From Adineta ricciae (Eukaryota; Rotifera; Eurotatoria; Adinetida; Adinetidae), in contig CAJNOJ010000044.1 of assembly GCA_905250025.1 (NCBI GenBank), positions 62,001 to 126,000 of the forward strand: DNA of 64,000 nt, read 5' to 3'. The number at the start of each line of letters is the position of its first letter. Positions within the stretch are counted from its first letter, which is position 1. The position numbers and the translations under genes are program-made. This document shows positions 42,848-55,600 of the stretch, piece by piece. The notes under the pieces are model-generated. The model saw nothing but the letters and a program-made list of their open reading frames with translations, made no database searches and had not been told where the DNA came from.

Positions 42848-45800
42848 CTCACAAGATCGTAAATCAGAACAATTGTCAATCGCAAGTATTTCGTCACATA
42901 TTCCTCAGATGACGACTGGCAAAAGTGATGAAAATCTTTTTCTTACACAAGCGCTCGCAACAATGAGTGCAACACCAGATTTAGAAAGTTTTCTTCAAGC
43001 AATACCGATGACGACAAGTGAGTCAGATAGATCAGAAGGGGTTTCGTAGTATTTCGATGACTTATCGTTTCATTGTAGCTCGGCGTGAAAAACGCAGCCG
43101 AACAATTTGCCAGCCAAAAGGAACAACTTCTTACACTGTAAGACATCGTTGAATCGTGTAATTCATCGCAACAGACATAATATTTGTTTCAGATACGTGA
43201 CGGTGACACTTTAGAAAAGGTGGCACTTCGATTTAATTCAACACCGTCTGAATTACTTCAACTCAATAAACTGAGTACACGAACCGTCTTTCCCGGACAA
43301 GTCTGTTCCAACGAATACCTATCCAATTTTACAATAAAAACGTTTCTCTCGCTTCGTAGACATTGTACGTGCCAGAAGAATGCCAAACAGACAATGCGCA
43401 TCAACAAGAATCCAGTAACATCACACCTTCTGTCACTCCTCTTTTGGCAAATTCCCCACAACCTAAATCTAAAGATGGTGATTCATTTGTTCTTCTTGCA
43501 CATCGCCGTCTAATGAGCGATCCTGCTATTGCTTCCCTGTCTTCTGCTCCCTCTCAGCCAGATGTCGGTTCTATGGTTTGGTCCTTAGCTCGACAATCCA
43601 CTGCGCGACCAGGTCACGTACAACGATTGCAAAGTGACACAGGTTCTGAAAGTGAAGTGACATCGAAAACGATGAAAAATCAAGAAGTGATTCATCCTGA
43701 TGACAATAGTAAAAGTGCGCTAGTGTCGCAAACATCGCCAACGCTAGATGAAAATCATCACTTGGACGACGAATGTTTACAACGTTTCATCAAGACTAAT
43801 GTTCGGCTGATGACCGAAGATCATGTAAGTATTTATCTCAATAAACTCTTTCAATTACGGACGTGATTTATCAAAAAGTCACTTCCAGTTCAGTGAAAGA
43901 ATCATGAAGTGAATGATTGATGTAGATACTCAAAACATGCGTTTCTTTGTGCTAACATTGCGTGATTATTTTGTAAGCAAATAGTATAAACGCGATGTCA
44001 AAGGAATGAAGTGAATGATGAAATATGAAAATCTCGCTGAAGAAGAATTTAATTTTAACATGAAAATACAAACTTTTGATGTTTACCTTTGCCTTTTAGC
44101 AAAGTATAGCAGGAACTTTACTTGTTACACCGAATGCAGTTATGTTCGACCCAGATGTTCTCGATCCACTAGTCAAAGAACATGGCATTGAACAATATGG
44201 ATTGATAGTAAGGTTAGTTCTATATTAACACCTGCCGGTTAGATGCTCACAGCCAATAGTACACATTAGGAAGTAATTACACAACTTCTAGGCGTAGGCT
44301 ATTGTTATTCTATTTTGAGATATCTCACTGATAATGTACTGATAAACGAATTGAAAAATTCGCTACTGACATGTTGTGCTTAGTTTGACCAAATTATGCA
44401 GACTTTTGTACATTTTACTTTGCAATAAGAAGACTTGATAACGAAAAAATGCGAGCATGTTCACGTTTAGAATGGATCTTCTTGCTGGTATTGCATTGTA
44501 CGATGATATTTCAATCTATGGACACGAACCAACTTTTCAGTAATTCGATTTCATTCTTTTCTTTTTCCATAAAACAATTACGTTTGTTTTCATTAGTGAG
44601 GAAGGAAAACGAAAGATGTATCATTCTACAAGTATCAAACACGCTCAATGCTGCCCAGAAAAACCATTGCTAAGTTCCGATGAAGAAGAAATTCGACATC
44701 TAATGTCATCGTTACTTGACAGAATTGAAAAAGAATTGAATTCATCTGATACACACTTTGTGCTATTCGATGCCACATCATCGAAAATGCAACGTCATCT
44801 ATCTAAAACTTCTTCTAATCATACGTGTGAAACTGATGATGAAGCATTTGCTTCATCTGCAAGAACAGATAGCTTTTCGGATGATTCATTTCATCCATTC
44901 GACGAATATAAACATTCTCTTGGAATTTTACTTGATGAGAATGAAAAAAATGTAAATAAAACGCTGAATCGAATACCTTCACGTAAGTTTCTTATGTTTA
45001 GTTTTCAATCGTATAATTATTTTCGAATATTTATTCAATTATTTATAGAGGTGTGCCATGTATTCGACTGGACAAGATTTCGACGTGCAGTGAAAGTCAA
45101 AAGTACATACCAAATCATTCTAATCTCTTGTTCTTCATATTAATTATCTGTTGTAGAAGGATGCCATTTGGAGAATTGTGTTTCGCTCGATCAATGTAAT
45201 AAACGTTTTGATGAAATCGATAGTAATGATCTAATCTCAACGTTTGTCATTTATTGACAAATCTTCTTTTTTTTTTGATAGAGTTATTGTATCAGCAACA
45301 ACAAACTTATGGAGCTCCACCTCCGATTGAAATTCCTTATTATTTATGTATAAAAGTTAGTGTACATGTGGACGATATTCCTTCTCTACGAGCTCGACAA
45401 TGCAAGAGACCTTCGGAAAAAACTGTTGACACTATTTATGGGAAAAAGCAATTGGAACAGGAGTACTGGTTTTCCGTACCGAAAGAAAAGTAAGAGCACT
45501 CATGTACATACACTTTGTATCCTTATTGAACTTGACAGCATCACAAGATTGTCTCCGCTAATATCATATAAATCAAAAGATGACAACTGTAGAAAATGAC
45601 AAACTCTCTGACGGTTCACGAGGGTGATGTTTTGCGTTCTCGATATTCTGCAGTAAAACTCCTTATTTTCAAAGTACTACAATGAGTTCTCAATTTAAAA
45701 GAAATCGTCCCTTCGGAACAATATCAAATTAATCAAAAGAATGTCTATTTATTTCGTAAGAAAAATACCATTCAAGAACATCTGGAATCAATCTTCGCAT

Positions 45801-48800
45801 CATTTCTAACCGCAGCTCCATCCCTGAACGTCAGTCTTGCTTTTTTACTTACCTCGATCTTTCGTGTTAGTGAGCATCCTAGGCGACCACATTGTCCGTA
45901 AAAAATAACATTAAAATTCACAGCAAGCAATAGATAATCTCATAAAAGCCAGTACGGAAACACATATGTCACAGTACACGACCGACATGAAATGTGACGT
46001 CAGAACTTACCGATGAATGTCGGTATTGATTCAAAGTTCATGACCTATGAAAATCTAATCGAACAAAATAGAGTTCTAGAACATTTGTTTTCACATGTCA
46101 ATAAATGCTTTCATAAACTAGTTTGTTTGAAGTTCCCAGATTGACACATACCTTATCGAATGTTGTCGCGCGATATCCCTGACGACAGAGAATCTAGTTC
46201 ACGCTCCTCAACTTTAAGATATCTAAAATTTGTTTACATATATTTCCGATGAAAGCGTATTAAAGATGAAATATCCTCTCGGTAATTGTACATCCAGATA
46301 GTTGTAATCGAGTTAAAAAAGTATTTATGATCTATGAACTGAATAATTTACATTTCTGAGATTGCTGTTCGTTAAATTAATATATATGTAAATAATTTAA
46401 AAAGCAAACAAACATAACCGATTCAAAGGAATTCTTTCATCTCATTACGCCTTTTATGAAAGTTTTGATTTTATTTTTAGGATCGATCAGCTGTATAGAT
46501 TTTTCCTTCGATGGAAACCTGAATATGAACTCGATGCATTGCATGATGATGAACCTCAATCGGCTAACACTGAACAATCGAAGCAGACACGTCAATCTTC
46601 GAACAAAGGCTTTGTTCTTCTCGCTAATGATGATCCCGAATTATGTGACGATTATGTGGCATCAAAAGATTCGAAAACAACCAGTAAACAACAAAAGAAA
46701 CCGCACTACTTAAAACGACAAAATACGTTGTTAAAAGAATGGGAGGTAATACAAAATATTTTCATTTCCATGGAAAAGAAAAACATCTCATCCTAAAAAC
46801 TAATTTACTTTTTCATCCGAACATAATTATAAAGAGAACGAGGTGTATTTGTCTTCGGATATTTAAATGTGATCGACATCTGTAGATAAAAAAAGGATAT
46901 TAATCTCGATAGTGATGATATTTTAAACTTTACAGACACTATTTGTCTTTGTTAAGTGATATGTAAAAAAAAGAGCATTTCTTTTTGTTAGTCTTATGAT
47001 GCATTTCATTGACGTAGATCGTTGCCGTTCAGAAAAGGAAATAGAATTCTGAAATAATTATTGTTTTGTAGGGAGAGAAAGAAAAAGATGCCTTCTTATA
47101 GACTCTATTTTCGTTCTCGAATAAATTCAAGTAGACTAGGTTTTCAAGTACAAATACTGATTAACTGAATAGAAGAGAAACAGAGAGTTAATTCAATAAA
47201 CAACTTCTAGAGATATAGTTGTAAAAGAATAATCTTCAAGACGGTACTTCTTTGAAGAACTATCGATCATTTTGATGTTATTGTCGTTGTTGTTGTTGTT
47301 GTTGTCGATTTTGATGATAAGCCGCTTTCTCTTTGATATTTATCAATGAACGTGTTATTTGTATGAGAGACTGATCGTATGTCGAACAGAGATATGAGTT
47401 TGTTGACTTAAGAGTCGAGACAAGACGCTATGTAATGTAATCTATGCCGATGAAATCCAATTAGCACTAAGAACATTGCTTCAACATTATTTCTCATTTC
47501 TGTTGAAACATTTAAACTTCAAAATCATGTCTTCTTATTCTAGTTGTTAATCTCTCTCGTCTACCTATTTTTCTCTTCTTTGCTTCTCGCTTTTCAATAT
47601 AATTTTGTCTCGTATGTCAACTGAAGACGAGACACACGGATAGAGAACACAAGTATACTTGTAACCATCTGTAGCGGTAAAAACTATAGACAGAACGAGA
47701 GAAAGAGAAAGAGCAACTCGTATCCTCTCTTGCTCTTTCTCTCTCGTTTTCTTGATCGTGATGCTTCATAACTATATAAGACTAGGGAAAGAGCAGCAAA
47801 TTTAAAACACAAGATGATTCGCACATATTCAACTGCATCGTCCAGTACATCATATTCTTCTAATGAGCATCATTCGCCTACATCACCTTTACATACATCA
47901 CGTTTTACTCTTCAATCTTTCGTTACGCGCTTATCTGACTCGAAAAATAATCTGATGGAGCAAATCCCTTCTCAACAACGACGATTAACACGCTTTAAAA
48001 AACGTGCCAGAAGTTTCCTCTCGTCAACTTTCAACGATTATAGTTTTGAACGACGTTCTGCTTCATGTGATAGACGAAAATCTTCGGAAGGGGTACATAA
48101 CATTTCATTGAAGATTCTTTTCTTCTCGAAATGAGATTCATTTTCTAAATTTCATCTATTTAGATCATCAGTGTCGATGAAATTTATCGCCGATTCAATG
48201 CCACGCATCCCAACGACCCACATATGTTTAATCTTGGTATACCCATACCAAAACTTCTTCAACCATCAGCACTACTCAACGCAGAACATACACAAAAGGT
48301 AGGAAATATTTCGAGAACTGAACAAGACATCAACTGAATTTGATTAATTCAGATTCTTATTGAACTACCAGCTCGTCTTCATAGTATGGATTGGTGTATG
48401 GTATTTAGCACCGAAGCACATGGATTTAGTCTAAGTCAATTATACCGACGATCATTAGAATTCGATTCTGATATGCCTGTATTAGTTGTTGTAAAAGATG
48501 TTGAACAAAATGTAAGTTGAAGGCAAAAAAAACGTGTAGAAAGGATTGCATGTTTTTCTTTTCTAGATATTTGGTGCTTTTGTACCGCATCAGTTGATTG
48601 TGAAAGATGGTGTTTATGGCACGGGAGAGTCGTTTCTATTTACACTTTTTCCTGAATTTCGGGTAAGCATTCATAATTTGTGCGTAGACTAATAGGAATG
48701 CTAATTCTATTCGCACTAATTGTTAGTTTTGTTATCAAAATTAGCCTCTTCCGTTCTAATGTCAGGTCGAATATTGTTTCTTTTTCGCTAGTCCTTTATG

Positions 48801-49245
48801 TCACGCAGCAGCCAAGGCTGCGTTTACTATTTTTTCTTTGTTCCAAAAATAAATACTTCGAGGGATGTCGGGACATTTTCATTAGATCAACTGTATTAAG
48901 TTTTAATCTGTTGAAGATTTCTGTCAATTCAGGAAATGACGTCAATGTGTTTTTCTTCTTCTTCTTCTAGGTATTCAACTGGTCAGGTGGTAATGAGTTT
49001 TTTGTTAAAGGTGATCTTAACTCAATTGGTTTCGGTGTTGGAGAGTAAGTAAATTGAAAACGTCTCGTCCATTCAACCATTGGTAATCTGTTTCATCTAA
49101 TTTTAGAGGTACTTATGGCTTATGGTTCGACGCTGATTTGTATCACGGTCGAACGTGTCCTTGTAAAACATTCAACAATGACTGTTTGTCATCCAATGAA
49201 GATTTCATAATTGCAAGTATCGAAGTTTGGACATTTACCGACTGA
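42848..49245 (+). CDS. OXR1: OXR1/NCOA7-type protein (LysM, GRAM, TLDc), long isoform; first exon not found
   Basis: TLDc proteins protect against oxidative stress and bind the V-ATPase. Exons: 42848-43017, 43079-43137, 43193-43300, 43360-43824, 44100-44212, 44471-44539, 44597-44982, 45049-45102, 45157-45222, 45282-45489, 46481-46745, 48164-48298, 48353-48511, 48567-48662, 48971-49044, 49107-49245; 855 codons after a leading base. LysM: YTIRDGDTLEKVALRFNSTP to VFPGQTLYVPE. GRAM-like: GTLLVTPNAVMFDPDVLDPL and LLAGIALYDDISIYG. Middle: YYLCIKVSV ... QEYWFSVPKEK and IDQLYRFFLRWKPEY. TLDc: IISVDEIYRRF, FGAFVPHQLIV, YGTGESFLFTLFPEFRVF, YGLWFDADLYHGRTCPCKTF, ending EVWTFTD. The start exon upstream of 42848 is unresolved. 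AATAAA at 49477-49482. Confidence 0.92.
47650..47746. promoter_or_regulatory. Palindromes upstream of the internal OXR1 promoter
   Basis: A perfect 12-bp palindrome (CAAGTATACTTG, 47650-47661) is followed by a longer inverted repeat whose core arms are AAAGAGCAA (47708-47716) and TTGCTCTTT (47730-47738), extended on both sides by GA/CT-rich sequence. Another pair, TGTCTCGT (47606-47613) and ACGAGACA (47627-47634), lies just upstream. They could be binding sites for a dimeric factor or a cruciform. Confidence 0.35.
47773..47779 (+). promoter_or_regulatory. TATA box of the internal OXR1 promoter
   Basis: TATATAA lies 34 nt before the ATG at 47814, inside the 1.4-kb intron that precedes the TLDc exons. 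The surrounding GA/CT-rich sequence and the tight spacing support a true transcription start near 47800. Confidence 0.55.
47814..49245 (+). CDS. OXR1: OXR1 short isoform (alternative first exon plus TLDc domain), 293 aa
   Basis: The alternative first exon, 47814-48092, opens MIRTYSTASSSTSYSSNEHH and is Ser/Arg-rich (RFKKRARSFLSSTF). It ends in phase 0 with donor GGG|GTACAT and joins the common exon 48164-48298 beginning IISVDEIYRRF. The remaining exons are shared with the long form; 882 nt closes in frame. Vertebrate NCOA7 makes a short TLDc-only isoform that joins at the equivalent position (before 'IITVEEAKRR'), so the arrangement appears conserved. A TATA box precedes the ATG. The product would be essentially a lone TLDc domain with a basic, probably disordered, head. 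Confidence 0.75.
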
Positions 49246-50887
49246 TTGCTCGATTGGAAGATTCGCTGTATAAGAATGAACGTTGACTGCATGTCAGAAA
49301 AACAGTATTTCGATGTTTTCAATCATTCTATATATCTATTGTTTCGTTTTACTTCATTTTAATTCGTACTTTTGGTGTTTTTCAATGATACAAAGCTAAT
49401 GATGAGAATTACTCCGCCAACATTACGTACATAAGTTTTCTTTTTCTTTTTGCCTACGATTGCAATATTTTATTGAAATAAAACGTGAATACATGAAATT
49501 CAGCTTGTTTGTTTGATATAAAAAAAAGTCATTTGCGCGACAGATGCTAATCAACGGTATTATCCGATCTTGGCATAATTGACAATTTTCATTTCCGTAA
49601 ATAGAAATGAGAAAACTCATTAAAAAATTTAAAAAAAATAACTCGCAGTGGATATCTTGCCTGTCAGAACAACAATCGATTACTTCTACATGAAAGACAT
49701 CTTTATCTTTTCGAAATTAATAAATTATTATTATCTCTGACGGTATTTTCTTTACTGCTAATTTATCAAGCAGATAACTAAGAAGCTAGGTTCACGTCGC
49801 ACATGTCCTGAGTACGTGAATACAAGTTCACTAATGGAATTAATCCGGCGGAAAAGCATGAAGGTGGTTATGTAAACAAGAGTTGCATCCTAGAGGCAAT
49901 TAGTTCATAGAATATTCCATCTTGTTATATGTTTAAATAATGAATTTATTCTTTTATAGAATCGACACTTTTAGTATTGTCAAGCAATGTGTTTTTGCAA
50001 TTGAAAAACAAGACGTTATATCGAGTTGTAGACAGTGAGTGCTATTTTGAGATTGTTTATCTGTTCTGCATCAACAACACTCTTCGTCTTCTTGTTTCGC
50101 AGTTAGCTTATCTTATTATTCATAGCAAGTCCATATTCATTTTCTTTGCGCGTTAAGCATGATTATTAAAATTAGCTCTTTTCATCATAATCTTGATAAT
50201 TTTACGGTTAAAAAAAAACTATATATATCAGCATTCAAGAATATGCATGTAAAAAACGAAAAAGGTCGCATGAATAAATGTCGTCTTTGTCGAAAACAAC
50301 ATATCTTTTCTTCGAATCCATACTTTAGAAGAATTACACTATTAATTGTTTTAATTTACTGACATGAATTGCATTCTTCGATTCTGAAATACTACTAAAT
50401 CAGATCTTTCCGTATCGAGTCTAAATATGCGTCGATACGGTACTCAGATATATAAAGATTGTTCACTTAAAGTTGAATGCAAGACAAGAATGGTGGAGAA
50501 AGAACTCTGAATCTCATAAATTTAAATGTGGAATAAAATCTTCCTCAGACGTTTGCCCTTACATATCAAGTCAAAAGATCTATTCTTGCGTATCTTAATT
50601 TATGAAAATCTATTGTAGCATAGAAGCACTTCGAATTTGAATGAAACAAATAGACTGACTTGTTGCTGAAAGTAGAATATCAACAATAGTCGAGAGGACA
50701 ATGAACGCACGACAGCTGATTGATCCATATACAGTGTTTTGTTTCGAAGAAAATAAAGAAAAAGGATAGAGTCACAGTAACTACGCACATGTGTGTATGC
50801 ATATATATCGATCACATCGATCCCTCATCAGTAGACCGAAATAAAAATTTTTAGGTTTGTTATTCAGTATACCATCGAAACGCACGA
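49246..50887. other. Gene-free stretch between OXR1 and the CDK gene
   Basis: About 1.6 kb of AT-rich DNA. AATAAA at 49477-49482 suits the OXR1 3' end. I checked for tRNA-like boxes and conserved frames and saw none; short frames at 49423-49620, 50159-50362 and 50600-50815 look random. It must contain the CDK promoter. Confidence 0.4.
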
Positions 50888-52257
50888 ATGCCGTCAACAG
50901 GATATGGTGGTTTACTTGATTGTCAATGGCATGAAATTGGTATTTATACACAACAGAATGAAAGTGATTTTGTACGCATGGGAAAACTTGGTGGAGGTTC
51001 GAGTTGATTGCCGTATTCTCATGTGAATTCATTTGGTTTTTCTTTTTCAGGTACATACGGTGATGTATTTCGCGTTCACCATCGAACAACTGGAGAAATT
51101 TATGCTTTAAAACAGATCCGAGATGAACATGAAGCTAATGGTATGCCGGCAACAGCTATGCGTGAAGTAGCTATACTGAAACAACTCAGTCATGAGAATA
51201 TTATTAAATTAGTCGATGTATTTCTAACTGATGAACGATGCTTTCTCTTACTCGAACATATGGATGAAGATTTGAAACGATATTTAGATCGAAGTCGACC
51301 GTTAGATCGACGAATAATCAAAGTACAAGACACAGAAGCACTCGTTCGATTTCGATGTGATTCTTCTTTCTAGAATTTCATGCATCAACTATTTGAAGCC
51401 GTATTTTATTGCCATAAACATCGAATCATTCATCGAGATATTAAACCACATAATATTTTAGTGAATAGTGAAGGACAAATAAAAATGTGTGACTTTGGTA
51501 GGTAGAATTTGAACAGAACGTGTGAAAATCTGTTTTATTCTTCGTTTCCGTAGGTCTTGCACGTGCTTTCACCATTCCGATGAAAGTTTATACTCATGAA
51601 ATTGTGACACTCTGGTATCGTGCACCAGAGATTCTACTTGGATCGTTGACATACGGAACACCTGGTAAGAATAGCAAATCTTTCTCTGGTATTTTTTTTA
51701 TAACAAATCGCTTTTCGATGATATTCTAGTGGATACATGGTCATTGGGTTGTATATTTGGTGAAATGTATCAGGGTTGGCCATTATTTCACGGCGATTCA
51801 GAAATCGATCAAATTTTTCAAATTTTCAAGTAAGATCGATTTGAATTCTTCATTCGATTATCTCAAAGATATTACTTTCTAGAGTATTAGGCACACCGAA
51901 TGAAGAAACGTGGCCGAATATATTCCTGCTACCTCAATTCAAATCTTCCTTTCCAAAATTTAAAATGCAAGAAACTCAACTACGAGAAATAATGGATAAG
52001 AATGAAGTCGCTTTTGATTTGCTTCGAGTAATTAGAGTTAAATCCAAAAAGAACGACATTTCTTTATTTGTCTTACACTATTTTAGCGTTTATTAACTTG
52101 TGATCCAACGGTGCGTATAGCAGCTCGTTCTGCTCTCCGACACGAATATTTTCACGAGCACGACACAAAAAAAGCGCTGGTCTCAATCACAAACACTCAT
52201 CGAGATCAAGTGCGATACGATGCAAATAATAATCTAATCGAAATGAATAAAACATAA
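50888..52257 (+). CDS. Divergent CDK1/2-like cyclin-dependent kinase with PATAMRE helix, 343 aa
   Basis: Exons: 50888-50996, 51051-51322, 51374-51497, 51554-51664, 51730-51829, 51883-52027, 52087-52257; 1032 nt closes. All kinase elements are present: glycine loop KLGGGTYGDVF, catalytic Lys in [11 protein letters not shown], catalytic loop [14 protein letters not shown] in MCDFGLARAF, and a CDK-type activation segment [18 protein letters not shown] with the phosphorylatable Thr. The cyclin-binding helix reads [16 protein letters not shown] instead of the canonical PSTAIRE. The N-terminus extends about 30 residues before the glycine loop and the C-terminus about 30 after the last kinase helix. 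It is clearly an active-type kinase; the cyclin partner and process are unknown. Confidence 0.92.
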
Positions 52258-52691
52258 AGTCAAGTATCGTTCTAGTTTATATTTTTAATGTTCACTTTTT
52301 TCATTCTGTATATACATTTATCGTTGACATTATTTGTTCAAATAGTTATTCAAACAAAATATGTGTTTCTAATAAAAAATCTTTTCATGATCAAAACCTT
52401 CTTACATGCTGCTCGTAATTATAGAGTGAAAACGAAAATACGGCTGACCACTGTCGCCACCTGTCGCGTACTCATTCGGTAGTTCAGTGTTCTCTTCCAA
52501 TACATTTCATTCTCTCTCACATCACGTAGAATAGTGTGATCCTTTCCTTTACCGAGTCTTATCATAAACTTGGAGGTGTAGTCGAGTGCCAAATTTCGTT
52601 GTGTCTTCTTATCTACTCTATTTTTCTCCATTTTTTCATCGACGACTCATTTTTCGAATCTAACATTGTTTAGATGCTACATTGAAAAACA
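52258..52691. other. Short intergenic stretch before DNAJC13
   Basis: CDK 3' UTR and DNAJC13 leader. Probable AATAAA at 52370-52375. No other feature seen. Confidence 0.4.
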
Positions 52692-55600
52692 ATGACGCAT
52701 AGTTTACCAGACAATCGTGATCTTTCCTGTTATCATGTAACGAAACATTCATGGCGGGGAAAGTATAAACGGATATTTTCCATTGGCACACATGGCATCA
52801 GCACATATGAACCGTCGACACTTGGTCTGACGAATGCTTGGCCGTACGATCAAGTCGTCTCGTTGACATTGTCCAAAACATCGAATGCATCGGACAAATC
52901 TCAACAAGCAGTCGGAAATTCTTCGCCAATTGCTGAGTTCATTCTAACATTTCGAACAAAAGCAAAAAAAACCGATACTATGCGGTTTTCCAGTGAATAT
53001 CGAGCTGAGATCCTGACTGATGCACTACGCTTTCAATCACTCTTTAGTCATCAACATCCGCTGCCTCAACCGAAAGTTATTTCAGCCGCCAAAATCCACT
53101 GGTCAGCTCAACGTGTACCAGTTCTTCTACGTATACAGTCTTATTGTATCGAACAAATCGATAGCGGTACAAATCGCTTCCTATGCTCTTATGATTACAA
53201 AGATATTGATCAATTAATTCCGCTCACAAGTGAAGGCGACGCGACTCCACGTGGCTTTCTCATTCAGGATCAGCATACCGGACGTTTACATGCATTTGTC
53301 ACACCCGATACTCAAACCATTTTTCAAAGCGTCGTCGATCTAGCTCATACTAATCTTGGTGTTCAAGTTCGCCTGTCGAAAAAGTCTTACACACTCAGCG
53401 ACTATCAACAATTACGGTTCGGTCCAACGTTTTCATCGGATGAACACTTAACGTCATTTGCTGAGTTTATTGTCTACAAACATTCATCTCGGCACACGGA
53501 AAATGTTCGTCGAATATTATGTTTAACTGAGACATGTTTAATCGAACGTGACCCCGCAACATACCATATATGCACATTAAAGCCATTAAACGAAGTGTTC
53601 GCACTTGTAAGACATAAGGATTCGCTACAAGAATTTTCAGTAGAGTTTATTCGAAATAATCCGACACGAGTGAGATGTAAATATACATCAACTGAGCGAG
53701 ATATTCTACTAGCAACGCTATTGGATAGCGTACGCTCAGCGGGAAATAATGATTGTTGTGTGAAAACAAACGTGACTGATCGTGGCAAACGGTTTGCGCC
53801 GTTTGGACATTTAGTGGATGATGAAGTTGAAATACAACATTTGAAATTCTTAGTACAACCACCATCTGGTAAGGAAAACACTTCTTCACATAGAAAGAAT
53901 TTTCATGTTTTGATTCTGCAAATTTAGGTCGACTTTCCTCTCCACAAGATGGCTCGAACTCATCGGTAGCCCAAGGAAATGTTTCTTTCAATGAAATTCT
54001 AAAACGGTTCAATGCAAACGTTCCTTATAGTGGGTTAATCAATGCAGTTACATCAGAAGGTACTGTTTGATTGAAATTTTTCTCTCGAGAAAAGAAAAGT
54101 AATTCCATTAATGGAGAACGAGTCGTGTTCATTTAAGTCTAATTGTTTTTCTCATTAAGTTTAAGTGTTACTTTTTTTGCTTGAAAGCATCTCGTTCTTT
54201 TTCTTTCAAGGTCTCTTTGCTGAAAATAAAGGAAAATTAATTCATTCAGCATTGAACACTTTACTGGATAATGATAATACTAATACAGTTGTTGATCATG
54301 AATTCATCGAAGATCAATATCTTGCCCTGCGACGTCTCTTAGCATCAAAAGCTGGCTTCCAAGCATTTACTCAATTACCGAAATTTCGCGAACGGATCGG
54401 ATCGAAGATTGTTCGCTCGTTGAAACTAAACGATGATCAAGTGACTTATTCGGCATTAGAAATGTTAAATACGCTACTACAACCAATGCATTTAGACTAC
54501 GATTTACGTCAAGAACAACAAAATAAAGCGGGTATACTAACATCAAAGAAATTTCTCGAAGGTCTATTGGACATCTTCTTAAAACATGTCAAACAAAATA
54601 CGGGTTCACTGATCATATCGTCGTTTTTGGATTTTTTGACATACACACTATGTCCGCCGTTTTCTGAAACAACAGGTAAGTGAAAATCGAGATTTAATTG
54701 TCAATGTAGAGGATAATTATTTTAGATGGTCAACATTTCGATGTACTTCTGGAATTAGTTTCGTCAAACGGAAGAATATTCTTTAAACTATTTCAACATT
54801 CATCGTTTACAATTGTGAAAGGTGCTGGTTCGATTATGAAGGCTATTATCGAAGAAGGCTCACCAGATATTGCAGCGCATATGCAAGATTTAGCGTTGAG
54901 TGAAGGCGCTTTACCAGTTCATCTTCTACGAGCATTGTTTACATCATCAACTGATACGAGGTTACTACCATTGAAATATCTTAGTCAGCAATTACTCGGT
55001 TTGTGGTCAACTGGACATCCGACAACATACGGGTTGCTGAAACGAATATTTCCACTTGGACTGATCGCTTATTTGGATTCAAACGAAGAGCCGGATAAAG
55101 ATTTCGGTAAATAGCAACAGAATTATTTAATCTTTATCTTAGTTTTTATCTCCTAGATGAATCAGCTCTCCTTGGTCGAGATACTCTTCGACTCGCCACT
55201 GAGCAACATGCTCATACAACAAAGACCAATGCTTTATCAACATCAATCATCAATACAGCAAATAAAATTCGTAATACAACTCAAATGAAAGTTCTCGAGC
55301 ATCATGTACAGAACACGTTTCAACATTGGAGTTTGAAATTGAAACAGAACAATAAATACTTTTCATCATCTGATCATTCGAATTCCAGTGGAGGGAACTT
55401 AACGAATAATGTGAATGATAAACAACAACCTGTTGTATTACGTAAACCGCGACAACGCATTCGAGCTGAGAAGAACTGGCGTTTGTTCTATCAGAAATTT
55501 GCGTTGGATCATGCGCGACCAACTCTCATTTGGAATAACAAAACTCGTGATGAATTACGTGAAACCATCGACAATGAAATACGAAATTTCAATATTGATA

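Noticed and set aside
45223-45244. Alternative donor AC|GTTTGT at 45242 in OXR1
   Set aside because: Breaks the frame into the conserved YYLCIKV exon; the donor GAT A|GTAATG at 45223 keeps it.
49246-50887. Search for tRNA, snRNA or mobile-element ends in the longest gaps
   Set aside because: No A/B-box pair, no terminal inverted repeats with target duplications, and no transposase or reverse-transcriptase motifs found by eye.
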